Shown: positions 7,773 through 16,930, counted from the first letter of the stretch. The stretch is 64,000 nt of DNA from Exiguobacterium algae (GCF_018617875.1 NZ_JACSKZ010000004.1:124001-188000); one strand, 5' to 3'. Notes: generated by a model from the letters alone, not told the origin. A program made the numbers and translations.

Positions 7773-10382
7773 TTGTCTATCCACTCGCTGCGCCATTATG
7801 TTCCCGCCATGCTCATCGGGACTTTTTTTACGGGACTCATCCTTTTATTACTGAGTCCAAGTGAACTTAGAGAATTGACATTATTGATTTACTTTTTGGT
7901 GATTTCTATTGCGGCTACGGTGTTCAGCGGTCTCGCTGTTTTCTCTCATCAAGGAATGCGACGCTTCATCCACCTGCTGATCAGTGCTGGAAACCTATGC
8001 TTTATCACTTATTTGACGCTCCAACATTTTGTGCAGTCCATCGATTTCCCGAGCCATTCCGTTTTGTTTTTACAGAACTTTTTTTATTTAATCATGGCAC
8101 TCGTCGTCATCACGCAATCGATTGAGATTCGTACGCTAAAGCTACGTACGTTTGATTTGTTCGCCCTACTCAGCTTTTTCGTGGTTGCCGTCCTCCATGC
8201 TTGGTTGACTTTTATCCCGAATCAACAAGTCGTGCTTCAACTCAGTGGATTTGAAGAACAAATGTTGTTGCTCAGTCTTTATATGATGCTAGGATTTTTG
8301 TATTTGAATCGAATCGTTTCATCCGGTCAACTCTTCCGGGTCTTTCTATTGATCGGTGTCCTTGGATTCACAGCTGCTTCAATTGTTAATGAGTTGTATT
8401 CCTTTACCGGAATCAATCATGATTTGGTCCACCTGATTCAGGCATGCAGCATCCTGATGATTTCCATCAGTTTCATTTTTGATGAAGTAAAGAAGGATGT
8501 GCTCGTATACGATTCAGTAATTGACTACGTATTGTATAGCATCGTCGTCATGATGTTTTTACTTGCCTCCGATCGACTACTCGGTGCTTCCATGCTGGAC
8601 TCGATGATCACAAACGCCGTCTTGTTGTTACTGATTCGCCAGTTTGTCGTCTCAAAACAAAACGCGCTGATCAGTCACCGTCTTCATTCCGTCAACACCG
8701 ATTTGGAAGTAGCGGTCACCACTAAAGCGCATGAGCTTGAATTTCGCGAGCAACAATATCGTTCGTTGTTCGCCTATCACTCCGAGCCGATCTTCCTGTT
8801 TGATTTACACGGAGAAGTCTTGTCCGTAAACGAGGCCGGAAGTTCCATTTTAGGCTTATCAACCGAGATGCTCACCGGCTCAAATATTTTGGATATCATC
8901 GTTCCGGAAGATCGCATGGCCTATACGGCTGTACTACAGGAGTTAAAGAACGGGCGTCCCCAAACGATTGACGTTCATGTATTGACAGAAAATCATGAAA
9001 AACGGGTGTGGCAACTCGTCAACGTCCCGATGATCATTGACGGTGATGTTGAAGGGATCTATGCCATCGCAAAAGACATCACGAAAATGATTGCTCAGCA
9101 AGAACAAATTTTGTATCAGGCAAAATACGATAGTTTAACCGGACTCCACAATCGATACGCCCTGCAAGAACAGATCGAGCAGTTGATGGAAGAAGGAAGA
9201 ACGTTCACCCTCATGTTCTCCGATTTAGATGGATTTAAAGATATAAACGATCAATTCGGACACCACATGGGCGACCAGTTACTGCAACATATCGGGAAAC
9301 GCCTCAGAAGCGCCCTCCTGCCGAATGAATACGCCGGGCGACTCGGCGGGGATGAATTTATCGTCGTCGCAGAACATGGTGACGTTGAAATTCTGACGGA
9401 GCGGTTACGCCGTCTCGTCTATCGTCCTCCTTACTACATGGCAGGCACTCTTGTAGAAGTACATGCCTCCATCGGAATCGTCCGTTTCCCTGAGCACGGA
9501 AAAACTTTGAAGCATCTTCTTTCGAACGCGGACCTCGCCATGTATCGAGCGAAAGACAAAGGGCGAGATGAAACCCTCATGTTCTCACCGGACTTACGCG
9601 AGGACAAAGAAGAGCGGAAGTTGTTGATGGAGGGACTCGAAACCGCATTAGAAAAAGGCGAGATTTCATTATTCCTTCAACCACAAGTCGACGCTTCGAC
9701 GAAAGCAATCATCGGCGCGGAAGCTTTGATGCGTTGGCAACATAACGGAACCTTCATCCCACCAAGTCAGTTCATCCCAATCGCGGAAGAAACAGGACAT
9801 ATCCACGACCTCGGAAGATGGATGATTCATGAGACGTTCCAATTGATTCACATCTTCGAGCAAGGTGGTATCAATTTGCCGAAGCTGTCGGTCAATTTAT
9901 CTGTCCGTCAACTGTTCGATGAGCATTTAATCGAGTATTTAAATACATTATTCGTGCGTTTCCCAATCGATCCCGCTCGTCTGAACTTTGAATTGACAGA
10001 AACCGTTGCCGCACATCAATCGGATCGTGTGTTGAATCGGATTTTAGAACTGAAAGCGCTCGGAATCAAGCTATCTATTGATGACTTTGGGACAGGATAC
10101 AGTTCCCTCGCTTATCTTGTGCGTTACCCGATAGACGAATTGAAAATCCCGCGCGAGTTTACGATGCAACTCGAAGAAAACCGGGAATATCAAACGGTCA
10201 CGGCGACCATTGTCGCGATGGCTCGACAACTGGGTATGGCTCTCGTCGCAGAGGGGGTCGAAACCGAATATCAGGAATCGTTCCTGCGCCGCATCGGCTG
10301 TGATTCGATGCAAGGGTATCGATACGCCAAACCTATGCCGCTCGACGAGTTTGTCATTTTCTATATGAAGCAATCTTCTTAA
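7773..10382 (+). CDS. membrane PAS-GGDEF-EAL cyclic-di-GMP enzyme
   Basis: Protein of 869 residues. Residues 1-300 are seven to eight membrane helices, residues about 325-440 a PAS domain (YHSEPIFLFDLHGEVLSVN), about 450-615 a GGDEF domain with intact signature RLGGDEF near residue 525, and about 630-865 an EAL domain. EAL catalytic residues are present: EAL in GAEALMRW, Asn in SVNLSVRQL, Glu in FELTE, the Asp pair in IDDFGTG, Lys in DELKI, Glu in AEGVE and Gln in MQGYRYAKP. The usual KID is KIP here. Both synthesis and breakdown of c-di-GMP are possible. The TTG start at 7773 lies 8 bases after AAGGAGG; the GTG at 7764 overlaps that site. Confidence 0.92.
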   Translation: MSIHSLRHYVPAMLIGTFFTGLILLLLSPSELRELTLLIYFLVISIAATVFSGLAVFSHQGMRRFIHLLISAGNLCFITYLTLQHFVQSIDFPSHSVLFLQNFFYLIMALVVITQSIEIRTLKLRTFDLFALLSFFVVAVLHAWLTFIPNQQVVLQLSGFEEQMLLLSLYMMLGFLYLNRIVSSGQLFRVFLLIGVLGFTAASIVNELYSFTGINHDLVHLIQACSILMISISFIFDEVKKDVLVYDSVIDYVLYSIVVMMFLLASDRLLGASMLDSMITNAVLLLLIRQFVVSKQNALISHRLHSVNTDLEVAVTTKAHELEFREQQYRSLFAYHSEPIFLFDLHGEVLSVNEAGSSILGLSTEMLTGSNILDIIVPEDRMAYTAVLQELKNGRPQTIDVHVLTENHEKRVWQLVNVPMIIDGDVEGIYAIAKDITKMIAQQEQILYQAKYDSLTGLHNRYALQEQIEQLMEEGRTFTLMFSDLDGFKDINDQFGHHMGDQLLQHIGKRLRSALLPNEYAGRLGGDEFIVVAEHGDVEILTERLRRLVYRPPYYMAGTLVEVHASIGIVRFPEHGKTLKHLLSNADLAMYRAKDKGRDETLMFSPDLREDKEERKLLMEGLETALEKGEISLFLQPQVDASTKAIIGAEALMRWQHNGTFIPPSQFIPIAEETGHIHDLGRWMIHETFQLIHIFEQGGINLPKLSVNLSVRQLFDEHLIEYLNTLFVRFPIDPARLNFELTETVAAHQSDRVLNRILELKALGIKLSIDDFGTGYSSLAYLVRYPIDELKIPREFTMQLEENREYQTVTATIVAMARQLGMALVAEGVETEYQESFLRRIGCDSMQGYRYAKPMPLDEFVIFYMKQSS

Positions 10383-10383
10383 C

Positions 10384-10427
10384 AAAAAGCGCCTCGGACC
10401 ATTTTCTAAATGGTCCGAGGCTTTTGT
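10384..10427. terminator. bidirectional terminator
   Basis: GCCTCGGACCATTT and AAATGGTCCGAGGC stem flanked by A- and T-runs, between the convergent GGDEF/EAL and GH13 genes. Confidence 0.88.
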
Positions 10428-12496
10428 TATTTCATTTCATATATTTTCACTTCACCAGGTTTTAAATCAATCCTTAAATTCCAATGCTCGTCAAATGCAT
10501 GCTCGGCATATGGCCAGGAGTTCGGTGAGTAAATCATCTCAGCGAACCGACTCGCGTTCCAGTTTCTCCGGCGAACCCCGTCCAATCCGACGACCCCATG
10601 TAACTGTTCAAACATATTTGTATTGGCGAGCACGAGTAAAGTGTCCGTGGTCTCAGGGCGAAGCCAGGCAAACCCGATGAATGGTGTAGCCGGGCCTTCG
10701 AGCACCAACGGCTCAAAATGACTTGGATTGACAAGCACATCAAGCCAGCGACGACGGATTTCCGCCACTTGATGCATCAATTCAATCATCTCGTCCCGAT
10801 TCGGGTGATCCCAATGAAATTGATACGCATCAAAAAAGGCGAGTTTTCCGAAATAAGGATCGGTCGGAAAGAGTTGATACGCCTCTTCCGGACGGCAGTC
10901 CAATCCGGTATTCATCGGCTGGGTCTCATAAAGTTCCAGTCCTGAGTTCGTTAACGGCACACCGTTTGGCATGAATCCGTTTAAGACCGTCAACAACCGG
11001 CTCGCCTGTCTGCCCCCATCCCGCGTCGCCAATCGTCGTGTATCTGCCGTTTCTCCGGAAGCAAACACCGGGAGCGGAAGAAAGCGCGAGTCATACAGGA
11101 ATTGATGCGTTTCATGGGAATGGAAACGCGGCTCCTTATAAAATCCATATCCGATGATCATATTGTAACCCGCATCTTTAGCTGCCCATGCTCCCGCTTC
11201 AATCAATTCTTCTGCGATAAAGCTAAAGTTCGGATCCAACTCGCGGGGACGTTCTAAAATTCGTTGCGCCAAATCAACCGGGAGCGCATGTCCCATATCA
11301 ATTCGCGCTCCATCAATCCCATATTCCCGCTGATAGTAGGGAATGATATCGGCAAGCATCGCCCAAAGCGGTTCATTGATTTGCTCCCCTCTGAATTGAT
11401 TCGCTTTGATTGAATCAAACAGGATATAAGGGGCCAAGTTCGCTTCACTGACGAACGGAGCTGCTGCTACAGGATGATCTAGGAACAGACGGAAATAGGT
11501 CACATCCGACCAGGGAGGTTGCGGGTCGTTGATGCAATCCGAAAATGCAGGCGCCGTCGTCAATCCAAATTCTCTTTCAATCACGGCAAGTACGTTCTCT
11601 GTCGGATTTTCCGATAAGAAAGTACGTACACCCTCCCACTTCTCCGCATCTATCAGGTTAGGAGCCATCGAGAAGCGTCGCAAGTGCTGCCAGACGTCTT
11701 CTGAATGATACACCATCGGTAAGAAGGCATGTTCCGGTTTCACGTTTTCACCGATTCCTGGAACGTGTGGCGGATGATAATAATCCACTTCCGTCACCGG
11801 AATCCAATAAAACCATTCCGGGTTCTCGAGAATCAAACGATTATCCCGCGCACATGTTCTCGGGATGACGTCAATGACGACACGAATCCCGACCATATGA
11901 CACGCTTCTACAAATGCCGCAAATTCCTCCTCGACTGTCAGTTCATCCCCTGTCAATGATTCCTTCAATTCTTCGTCGATGGCAAAAAAATCTTGAACGG
12001 CATACGGTGACCCAAATTCACCTTTTTTATCTTTATGACTATGTTGCGAAATAGGGAGTAAAAAAATCGTATCGATCCCCATGTATAACAAGTGAGGAAT
12101 CAAGGCGAGCGTTTTGACAAACGTACCCGTATCTTTCATCCCGTCCCGATTCTCCATCTCGACATATCCGGAGTGATCATGGTCCCACGCCGTCGATGTC
12201 CGTACCTGCATCGAGTACACGGAAGATCGTTTGATCCAATCACCATTTGTTTGAAGGTGACCGTCTGCCTGTGCAACCGATGAAGCATAATCACGTCCTT
12301 CTACAGCGTGCGGTAAAATCGCTTTTTCAATCGTTTCGATCAAAAAGTCATACGGATTGACACGTTCTACTCCGTCTCGAACAGCATCCGATTGAAATTT
12401 CATCCGATTCCATAAACTCGGGATTTCGTAAAAAAGCTCGACACGTTTCTTTTGCAGCGTTTGATGCAACTTGTGTAACGATGAGGTCTCTGTCAT
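10427..12496 (-). CDS. GH13 alpha-amylase superfamily enzyme, GlgE-like
   Basis: Glycoside hydrolase family 13 protein of 689 residues, no signal peptide, so intracellular. The N-terminal 100 residues are extra; the barrel begins near YSMQVRTS. Conserved positions seen: GIRVVIDVIP (region I), GARIDMGH with the nucleophile Asp near residue 400, FSFIAEELIE with the acid/base Glu near 429, and PNGVPLTNSGLELYE near the third Asp region. GSPYAVQDFF and NPEWFYW recall the maltosyltransferase GlgE (GH13_3), but no glycogen gene is near, so the reaction is uncertain. ATG 12496 sits 8 bases after AAGGAG; a GTG just before it is less well placed. Confidence 0.8.
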   Translation of the reverse strand: MTETSSLHKLHQTLQKKRVELFYEIPSLWNRMKFQSDAVRDGVERVNPYDFLIETIEKAILPHAVEGRDYASSVAQADGHLQTNGDWIKRSSVYSMQVRTSTAWDHDHSGYVEMENRDGMKDTGTFVKTLALIPHLLYMGIDTIFLLPISQHSHKDKKGEFGSPYAVQDFFAIDEELKESLTGDELTVEEEFAAFVEACHMVGIRVVIDVIPRTCARDNRLILENPEWFYWIPVTEVDYYHPPHVPGIGENVKPEHAFLPMVYHSEDVWQHLRRFSMAPNLIDAEKWEGVRTFLSENPTENVLAVIEREFGLTTAPAFSDCINDPQPPWSDVTYFRLFLDHPVAAAPFVSEANLAPYILFDSIKANQFRGEQINEPLWAMLADIIPYYQREYGIDGARIDMGHALPVDLAQRILERPRELDPNFSFIAEELIEAGAWAAKDAGYNMIIGYGFYKEPRFHSHETHQFLYDSRFLPLPVFASGETADTRRLATRDGGRQASRLLTVLNGFMPNGVPLTNSGLELYETQPMNTGLDCRPEEAYQLFPTDPYFGKLAFFDAYQFHWDHPNRDEMIELMHQVAEIRRRWLDVLVNPSHFEPLVLEGPATPFIGFAWLRPETTDTLLVLANTNMFEQLHGVVGLDGVRRRNWNASRFAEMIYSPNSWPYAEHAFDEHWNLRIDLKPGEVKIYEMK

Positions 12497-12608
12497 CACC
12501 TTGTCTCCTTATGATTGGACTCACGCCTTCTATTGCCACTTGGTCATAGGGGCATATCTCTTAATTCATTACACATTTACCCGTTTTTTCCTTTTTTCAA
12601 TAAAATAT

Positions 12609-12636
12609 TTGTATGTTGTATTCAAGAAAATATTGT
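12609..12636 (+). promoter_or_regulatory. promoter of the 4-helix sensor-like gene
   Basis: -35 TTGTAT (12609-12614), 16-base spacer, -10 TATTGT (12631-12636). The ATG is at 12664 behind AGAGGAG. Confidence 0.5.
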
Positions 12637-12663
12637 ACGATGGGGTGAGAGAGGAGTTTGAAG

Positions 12664-13287
12664 ATGTCTCAACGAAAATGGCTTTCTTTATTGATTGGCC
12701 TGTCTATTTTAACCATCCTAATCATCAGTATTTTCATCTTTCAATTAAGGGAGACGAATGCACGGATTGACGGGATTCACGGAAAACAACTCGATTCTTA
12801 TGAAGCGATTGAAGATATTATGTATTTCAATGTGGAGCGTGCCAATGCGATTCGGGGCTTATTAGCATATGAAGACCGCCACTTCCTGGAAATGTATTAT
12901 AGTATGTCACAACGCGCGAAGGAGTTGAAACGCTCCATCGTCGAAAATCCGGATACGCCAAGTTCCTTGCTCGATTTGCTGCATCGTGACGCCATTTGGG
13001 AAAAAGAGGCCGACCGCGTACTCGTCCTCTACGAAACAGGGAACCTGCAACAGGCAACGGCGGTCGCAGAAACGATGACCGATCAACGTCAGACCATCTT
13101 GGAAGATTTACGCGCTCTGAAGAATATGCAATATAAAGAAATTAAACATCAACTAGTCGTTGCCGAGCATCAAGTATCGTTCCTGACACAAGTCCTGTTC
13201 ACAATCGCCTTTTTACTGATTGCCGTCATCGTCATTTTAACGTTCCTATTGATCAAGAGACGGTTACATAAAGACCTGACTGAATAA
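12664..13287 (+). CDS. two-TM sensor-like protein without output domain
   Basis: Protein of 207 residues. Helix 1 is at about residues 5-27 (WLSLLIGLSILTILIISIFIF), then a charged all-helical outer domain of about 140 residues, helix 2 at about 175-200, and a short basic tail (IKRRLHKDLTE). This is the input half of a chemoreceptor or histidine kinase of the four-helix-bundle (4HB_MCP/CHASE3-like) kind, ending where HAMP would start. A stop codon and a strong hairpin follow, and there is no kinase or receptor module downstream. It could be a regulator of a partner receptor or a remnant. No specific function is recognised. Confidence 0.7.
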   Translation: MSQRKWLSLLIGLSILTILIISIFIFQLRETNARIDGIHGKQLDSYEAIEDIMYFNVERANAIRGLLAYEDRHFLEMYYSMSQRAKELKRSIVENPDTPSSLLDLLHRDAIWEKEADRVLVLYETGNLQQATAVAETMTDQRQTILEDLRALKNMQYKEIKHQLVVAEHQVSFLTQVLFTIAFLLIAVIVILTFLLIKRRLHKDLTE

Positions 13288-13288
13288 G

Positions 13289-13320
13289 AAAAAGGGGGCA
13301 GCCTTTGCTGCCCCCTAACT
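13289..13320 (-). terminator. terminator of cadA (also between convergent genes)
   Basis: GGGGGCAGC-loop-GCTGCCCCC. On the minus strand it is followed by TTTTTCTTA, so it mainly serves cadA; on + the tail is weak. Confidence 0.8.
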
Positions 13321-15365
13321 TATGCATTTGATACCGAACGAAGTAAACGAGATGCATTCGCAATCGCAATCAAGGCAACTCCGACATCTGCAAACACCGC
13401 TTCCCACATTGTCGCAAGACCGAAAACACCAAGGACAAGCACGAGTGCTTTCATACCGAAGGCGAATAGGATATTCTGCCACACAATCCGCTTCGTTCGT
13501 TTTCCTAACTCGATGGCGCGCAACACGTCAGACGGTTGATCATTCATCAACACAACATCTGCAGCCGTCACCGCTGCGTCACTTCCAACGCCACCCATCA
13601 CGAGACCGACGTTTGCTCGTGCCAAGGCCGCCGCGTCATTCATACCATCCCCGACGAAAGCGACCTTACTCGAACTCGCGAGTGTCTCGACTGCCTGCAC
13701 TTTCTCATGCGGGAGTAATTCCGCGAACACTTCATCTAACCCAAGCTTGTTTCCAATCGCCGAGACCACTTCTTGACGGTCCCCTGACAACATAACCGTC
13801 CGGTAGCCGGATCGCTTCAACATTTGAATCGTATCGACAGCATCAGGCTTGATCGTATCGATCAATTCAATCCGCCCAAGCCATTCCTCGTTTCTCATTA
13901 CATGAACACTTGTTCCAAGCGAGGCATCCTCCACTTGTTGTCCCAGTCGTTCCATATAACGCGCACTTCCAACGTAAATCCGGTCCTCACCATCCACAGC
14001 GCAAAGCCCGTAACCCGGTTCTTCCTGAATAGACGTAAACACCTGAACTGTCTCTGCCTGATCGACGATAGCCCGGGCGAGCGGATGGGTCGAGGCTTTC
14101 TCCACTCTTGCCGCTAAATGGAGAAGTTCGTCCGCTTCCATGATGCCATTCGTCACAATCTGATTGACCGTAAACCGTCCGGTCGTAAGTGTGCCGGTTT
14201 TGTCGAAAATCACAGTATCTACTTCCGTCAACGTGTCTAGATATTCTCCTCCTTTGACGAGGATTCCACGTTTTGAACCTGCCCCGATGCCGCCAAAGTA
14301 ACCAAGCGGAATCGAAATGACCAGGGCACAAGGACAACTGATCACAAGAAAGATGAGCGCCCGATACACCCAGTCACTTAAATTCCCTACAAATAACGGT
14401 GGTACGAAGGCAACGAGTGTGGCCATGATGACAACAAACGGAGTATATACTCGCGCAAGACGCGTAATCATTTGCTCGGTCTTGGCTTTCTTCTCATTCG
14501 CCTGTTCAACAAGGGCAATCATCTTTTGTACACTCGATTCTTCTGCGAGTCGAGTCGTCCTCACTTCAAGGCGACCATCCAAATTGACCATTCCGGCAAG
14601 TACTTCATCTTCTTTCCCTACTTGTCTGGGCACCGACTCTCCGGTCAATGAAGCCGTATCCAGTGAACTCGAACCCGCCTGAATCACTCCGTCCATCGGT
14701 ACCTGCTCACCCGGTTTAATCGCGATGATGGCACCCACCGGTACTTCTTCCGGAGTTCGTTCCACTTCCTGCCCATCGATTATGACACGGGCAAGGGTCG
14801 GCTTCATATTTAGTAACGATTGAATCGACCGACGCGAAGCCCGGACCGCTCGACCTTGTACATATTCACCAAGTTGATAGAATAACATGACCGCGACTGC
14901 TTCTGGATATTCTGCTATCAAAAACGCGCCAACGGTCGCAATCGTCATTAAGAATTTTTCATCGAACCATTCCCGATGCCACACATTCCGGATTGCCCCG
15001 TACACAACGTCGTAACCTGCAACGGCATAAGCGGCGACAAACCCGATGAGTGAATCCGTCAAGATCGCGACAATAAACAATACCGCCGCTACACCAAAGC
15101 GCCATAATGTGTAGTCACGTGTCTGTTCTTCATTTTCTTCCTTCATGAATTTCGCCCCCGGCTCAATCCGTCCCATCGTTTCTTCGATCGATTGCAACAT
15201 CTGGTCCCGGTCGGTTGGGTCAATCCATTCAATCACCATACGACTGGTGGCAAAATCAATTTGGCAGGATGCCACTTCGGCACGCTGCGCTACATCCCGT
15301 TCTATTTTTGCCGCACAATTGGTGCACGTAATTCCTTCTACTGGTAAAACATCTCGTTTCGACAT
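13320..15365 (-). CDS. cadA: P1B-type ATPase, Cd/Zn/Pb exporter
   Basis: Heavy-metal exporting P-type ATPase of 681 residues. An N-terminal HMA domain has GITCTNC (residues 11-17), then membrane helices, the phosphatase loop SLTGES, the CPC metal site near residue 345, the phosphorylated Asp in DKTGTLT near 388, an HP motif (STHPLARAI) and GDGMNDAAAL. The last helix has DVGVALIAIANASRLL, the Asp typical of the Zn/Cd/Pb class (P1B-2). The start is the third ATG in a row, 6 bases after the AAGGGGG site. A perfect palindromic operator lies directly upstream, and cadC is the next gene up. Confidence 0.95.
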   Translation of the reverse strand: MSKRDVLPVEGITCTNCAAKIERDVAQRAEVASCQIDFATSRMVIEWIDPTDRDQMLQSIEETMGRIEPGAKFMKEENEEQTRDYTLWRFGVAAVLFIVAILTDSLIGFVAAYAVAGYDVVYGAIRNVWHREWFDEKFLMTIATVGAFLIAEYPEAVAVMLFYQLGEYVQGRAVRASRRSIQSLLNMKPTLARVIIDGQEVERTPEEVPVGAIIAIKPGEQVPMDGVIQAGSSSLDTASLTGESVPRQVGKEDEVLAGMVNLDGRLEVRTTRLAEESSVQKMIALVEQANEKKAKTEQMITRLARVYTPFVVIMATLVAFVPPLFVGNLSDWVYRALIFLVISCPCALVISIPLGYFGGIGAGSKRGILVKGGEYLDTLTEVDTVIFDKTGTLTTGRFTVNQIVTNGIMEADELLHLAARVEKASTHPLARAIVDQAETVQVFTSIQEEPGYGLCAVDGEDRIYVGSARYMERLGQQVEDASLGTSVHVMRNEEWLGRIELIDTIKPDAVDTIQMLKRSGYRTVMLSGDRQEVVSAIGNKLGLDEVFAELLPHEKVQAVETLASSSKVAFVGDGMNDAAALARANVGLVMGGVGSDAAVTAADVVLMNDQPSDVLRAIELGKRTKRIVWQNILFAFGMKALVLVLGVFGLATMWEAVFADVGVALIAIANASRLLRSVSNA

Positions 15366-15378
15366 CATCATCCCCCTT

Positions 15379-15398
15379 ATTCAAATGAACATTTGAAT
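15379..15398 (-). promoter_or_regulatory. CadC-type operator upstream of cadA
   Basis: Perfect 9-2-9 inverted repeat ATTCAAATG-AA-CATTTGAAT, 14 bases upstream of the cadA start. This is like the operators of ArsR/SmtB metal sensors, whose core is TGAA-rich imperfect 12-2-12 repeats. The regulator would be the adjacent CadC; binding is inferred. Confidence 0.75.
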
Positions 15399-15432
15399 AT
15401 ATCGTAACGTGAACTTCACTTCATGACAACAA

Positions 15433-15463
15433 CAAAATAACCAGCTCATATTCTGAACTGGTC
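15433..15463 (-). terminator. probable terminator of cadC
   Basis: ACCAG and TCA pair with TGA and CTGGT around a short loop; the minus-strand tail is TTATTTTGTTG. It separates cadC from cadA, which has its own operator. Confidence 0.55.
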
Positions 15464-15475
15464 AAAAATCATAAA

Positions 15476-15838
15476 TTATTCTGCTTTTTGCTCTTCACTA
15501 TGCGTCAGAGCGATTTCGACAAGTTGGCGCACGTGATCGTCATCTAACGAGTAGTAGACAACCTTTCCTTCTTTTCGATATTTGACAAGACCTTGCTCCA
15601 GCAAAGTTCGCAAGTGATGGGAGGCCGTGGCATTTGAATGGCCGATAATCGCAGCGACATCACAAACACATAATTCCGGTTCTAGCGTGAGTACGTACAA
15701 TACTTTCAAACGCGTCGGATCCGCAAATGCTTTGAACAATCGGCTGACTCGCGGTGCGTCCAATTGTGCCAACGCGCCCTGTAACGACGACACCTCTTCC
15801 GATTGAATGGCGATTGTTTCACATTGGGGTACTTTCAT
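15476..15838 (-). CDS. cadC: ArsR/SmtB metal-sensing repressor
   Basis: DNA-binding repressor of 120 residues with a winged helix. It has the CadC metal sites: Cys6 at the N-terminus and ELCVCD on helix 3 (the Cd/Pb/Bi site), plus on helix 5 the Asp and His of DDH with a His 11 residues and a Glu 14 residues later (the Zn site). The recognition helix reads NATASHHLRTLLEQGLV. Metal binding releases DNA and allows cadA transcription; this is established for the family. Here the repressor gene lies upstream of the pump gene, with a terminator between. Confidence 0.92.
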   Translation of the reverse strand: MKVPQCETIAIQSEEVSSLQGALAQLDAPRVSRLFKAFADPTRLKVLYVLTLEPELCVCDVAAIIGHSNATASHHLRTLLEQGLVKYRKEGKVVYYSLDDDHVRQLVEIALTHSEEQKAE

Positions 15839-15905
15839 GATGGGTCACCTCTTCTTCTATACATACAGTTTAGCAAAATACGCCTTCAAAATCTGTTATA
15901 TATTA

Positions 15906-15933
15906 TTATTGACTATTTAACTACTGTTATAAT
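15906..15933 (+). promoter_or_regulatory. promoter of the small Cys-rich gene
   Basis: -35 TTATTG (15906-15911), 16-base spacer, -10 TATAAT (15928-15933). The gene starts at 15992. This divergent stretch probably also holds the cadC promoter. Confidence 0.6.
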
Positions 15934-15991
15934 ACAATCAAACTAACAACAATCGTATCGATGTACTTACACAAAACAGGAGGCGTTTTGA

Positions 15992-16150
15992 ATGAACGAA
16001 TGGGCAAGCAGACTCGAGTCTTCAGTTGAATTTTATCGGAAACTCCCAGATAAAACGTGCCAGGAATGCGGAAAACACATGGATGAGCAATGTGAGTCAT
16101 ATGAATCAACCTGTGCAGAGTGCACCGAAAAACTTCAGCTTTCTGAATAA
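15992..16150 (+). CDS. small Cys-rich protein, YhfH-like
   Basis: A 52-residue protein read from ATG 15992, 8 bases after AGGAGG. The N-terminal half is helical (SSVEFYRKLPDK). The rest holds two CxxC pairs, CQEC and CAEC, with a further CESYEST and a His, likely to bind one zinc ion. The pattern LP-K-C-x-x-CG ... E-Q-x-E-x-Y ... C-x-x-C matches my memory of the YhfH family (PF14149) of Bacillales. Function unknown. A perfect terminator follows, so it is a one-gene unit beside cadC. Confidence 0.72.
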   Translation: MNEWASRLESSVEFYRKLPDKTCQECGKHMDEQCESYESTCAECTEKLQLSE

Positions 16151-16194
16151 AAACAATCTCCCCCTCGAACAATCGAGAGGGAGATTGTTTTTAT
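16148..16194. terminator. bidirectional terminator
   Basis: AAAACAATCTCCC...GGGAGATTGTTTTT hairpin between the convergent small Cys-rich gene and crcB. Confidence 0.88.
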
Positions 16195-16532
16195 AAATGC
16201 CATCCTATATATGCCGCAATTAAACCGAAAAGATAGGTCGCCATCAAGTACATCCCAAAATGAAACCAATCTTTAGACGTAAAACGCATCAACTCTAATT
16301 TAAGTGTTGAGAACGTGGTAAGTGAGCCGAAAAAACCGACGCCAAGAAACAACAAGAGCGATGCGTATGTGGTATGGCTCGATAAGTACCCTAATCCGAA
16401 CGACCCGGACACGTTAACGAACAAGGTCGCCCATGGAAAGGCAGAGGCCGACCACGCTTTCATCAACTGCCCGACCCCGAATCGCGCGATGGCTCCTAAA
16501 AAAGCACCCGCCATGATGAGTAAGATGGTCAT
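16191..16532 (-). CDS. crcB: fluoride channel subunit CrcB/Fluc (second)
   Basis: Fluoride channel subunit of 113 residues with four helices. Family motifs are GAFLGAIARFGVGQ with the conserved Arg, FPWATLFVNVSGSFGLG with the conserved Asn, and GFFGSLTTFSTLKLE. It starts at 16532, inside the last codons of the other crcB gene (ATGA overlap). In Bacillales two such genes commonly encode a dual-topology heterodimer; positive charges should fall on opposite sides in the two proteins. It exports fluoride and so protects enolase and pyrophosphatase. Confidence 0.93.
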   Translation of the reverse strand: MTILLIMAGAFLGAIARFGVGQLMKAWSASAFPWATLFVNVSGSFGLGYLSSHTTYASLLLFLGVGFFGSLTTFSTLKLELMRFTSKDWFHFGMYLMATYLFGLIAAYIGWHL

Positions 16533-16930
16533 GTCATCTCCTCCCCGCGTTGATGCCGAAGGCGCTTCGTACCGAAATGATAGCCGAGATACGAGCTATA
16601 GAGGCCCAGTCCTGCACTTAATAACACATATCCGATCGCTTGATCTGCCTTCCCCATGTCAATCAATTGAATGGTTTCGACACTGAACGTCGAGAAGGTC
16701 GTGAACGAGCCGATCATCCCCGTCCCAACTGCCGTCACGACTTGAGGGGTCAGTTTACCCGTTCGGAATAAAAAATGAGTCATCCAGCCCAGTAGAAAGC
16801 TCCCGATGAGATTAATCACCAGCGTTCCAATCGGAAACGTATTCGTCCACACTGCACCAATCGCCGTACCGAGGCCATATCGCGCCAAAGCTCCGAGCGC
16901 CCCCGCAATCCCAACATACAAGTACAACAC
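16529..16930 (-). CDS. crcB: fluoride channel subunit CrcB/Fluc (first)
   Basis: Fluoride channel subunit of 133 residues with four helices: GALGALARYGLGTAIG, TFPIGTLVINLIGSFLLGW and GMIGSFTTFSTFSVET, with a longer basic C-terminus (GTKRLRHQRGEEMT) than its partner. AAAGGAGG lies before the ATG. The leader contains a stem-loop ending in seven T, so readthrough control of the crcB pair is possible, or the stem is only the rocD terminator. Confidence 0.93.
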   Translation of the reverse strand: MLYLYVGIAGALGALARYGLGTAIGAVWTNTFPIGTLVINLIGSFLLGWMTHFLFRTGKLTPQVVTAVGTGMIGSFTTFSTFSVETIQLIDMGKADQAIGYVLLSAGLGLYSSYLGYHFGTKRLRHQRGEEMT

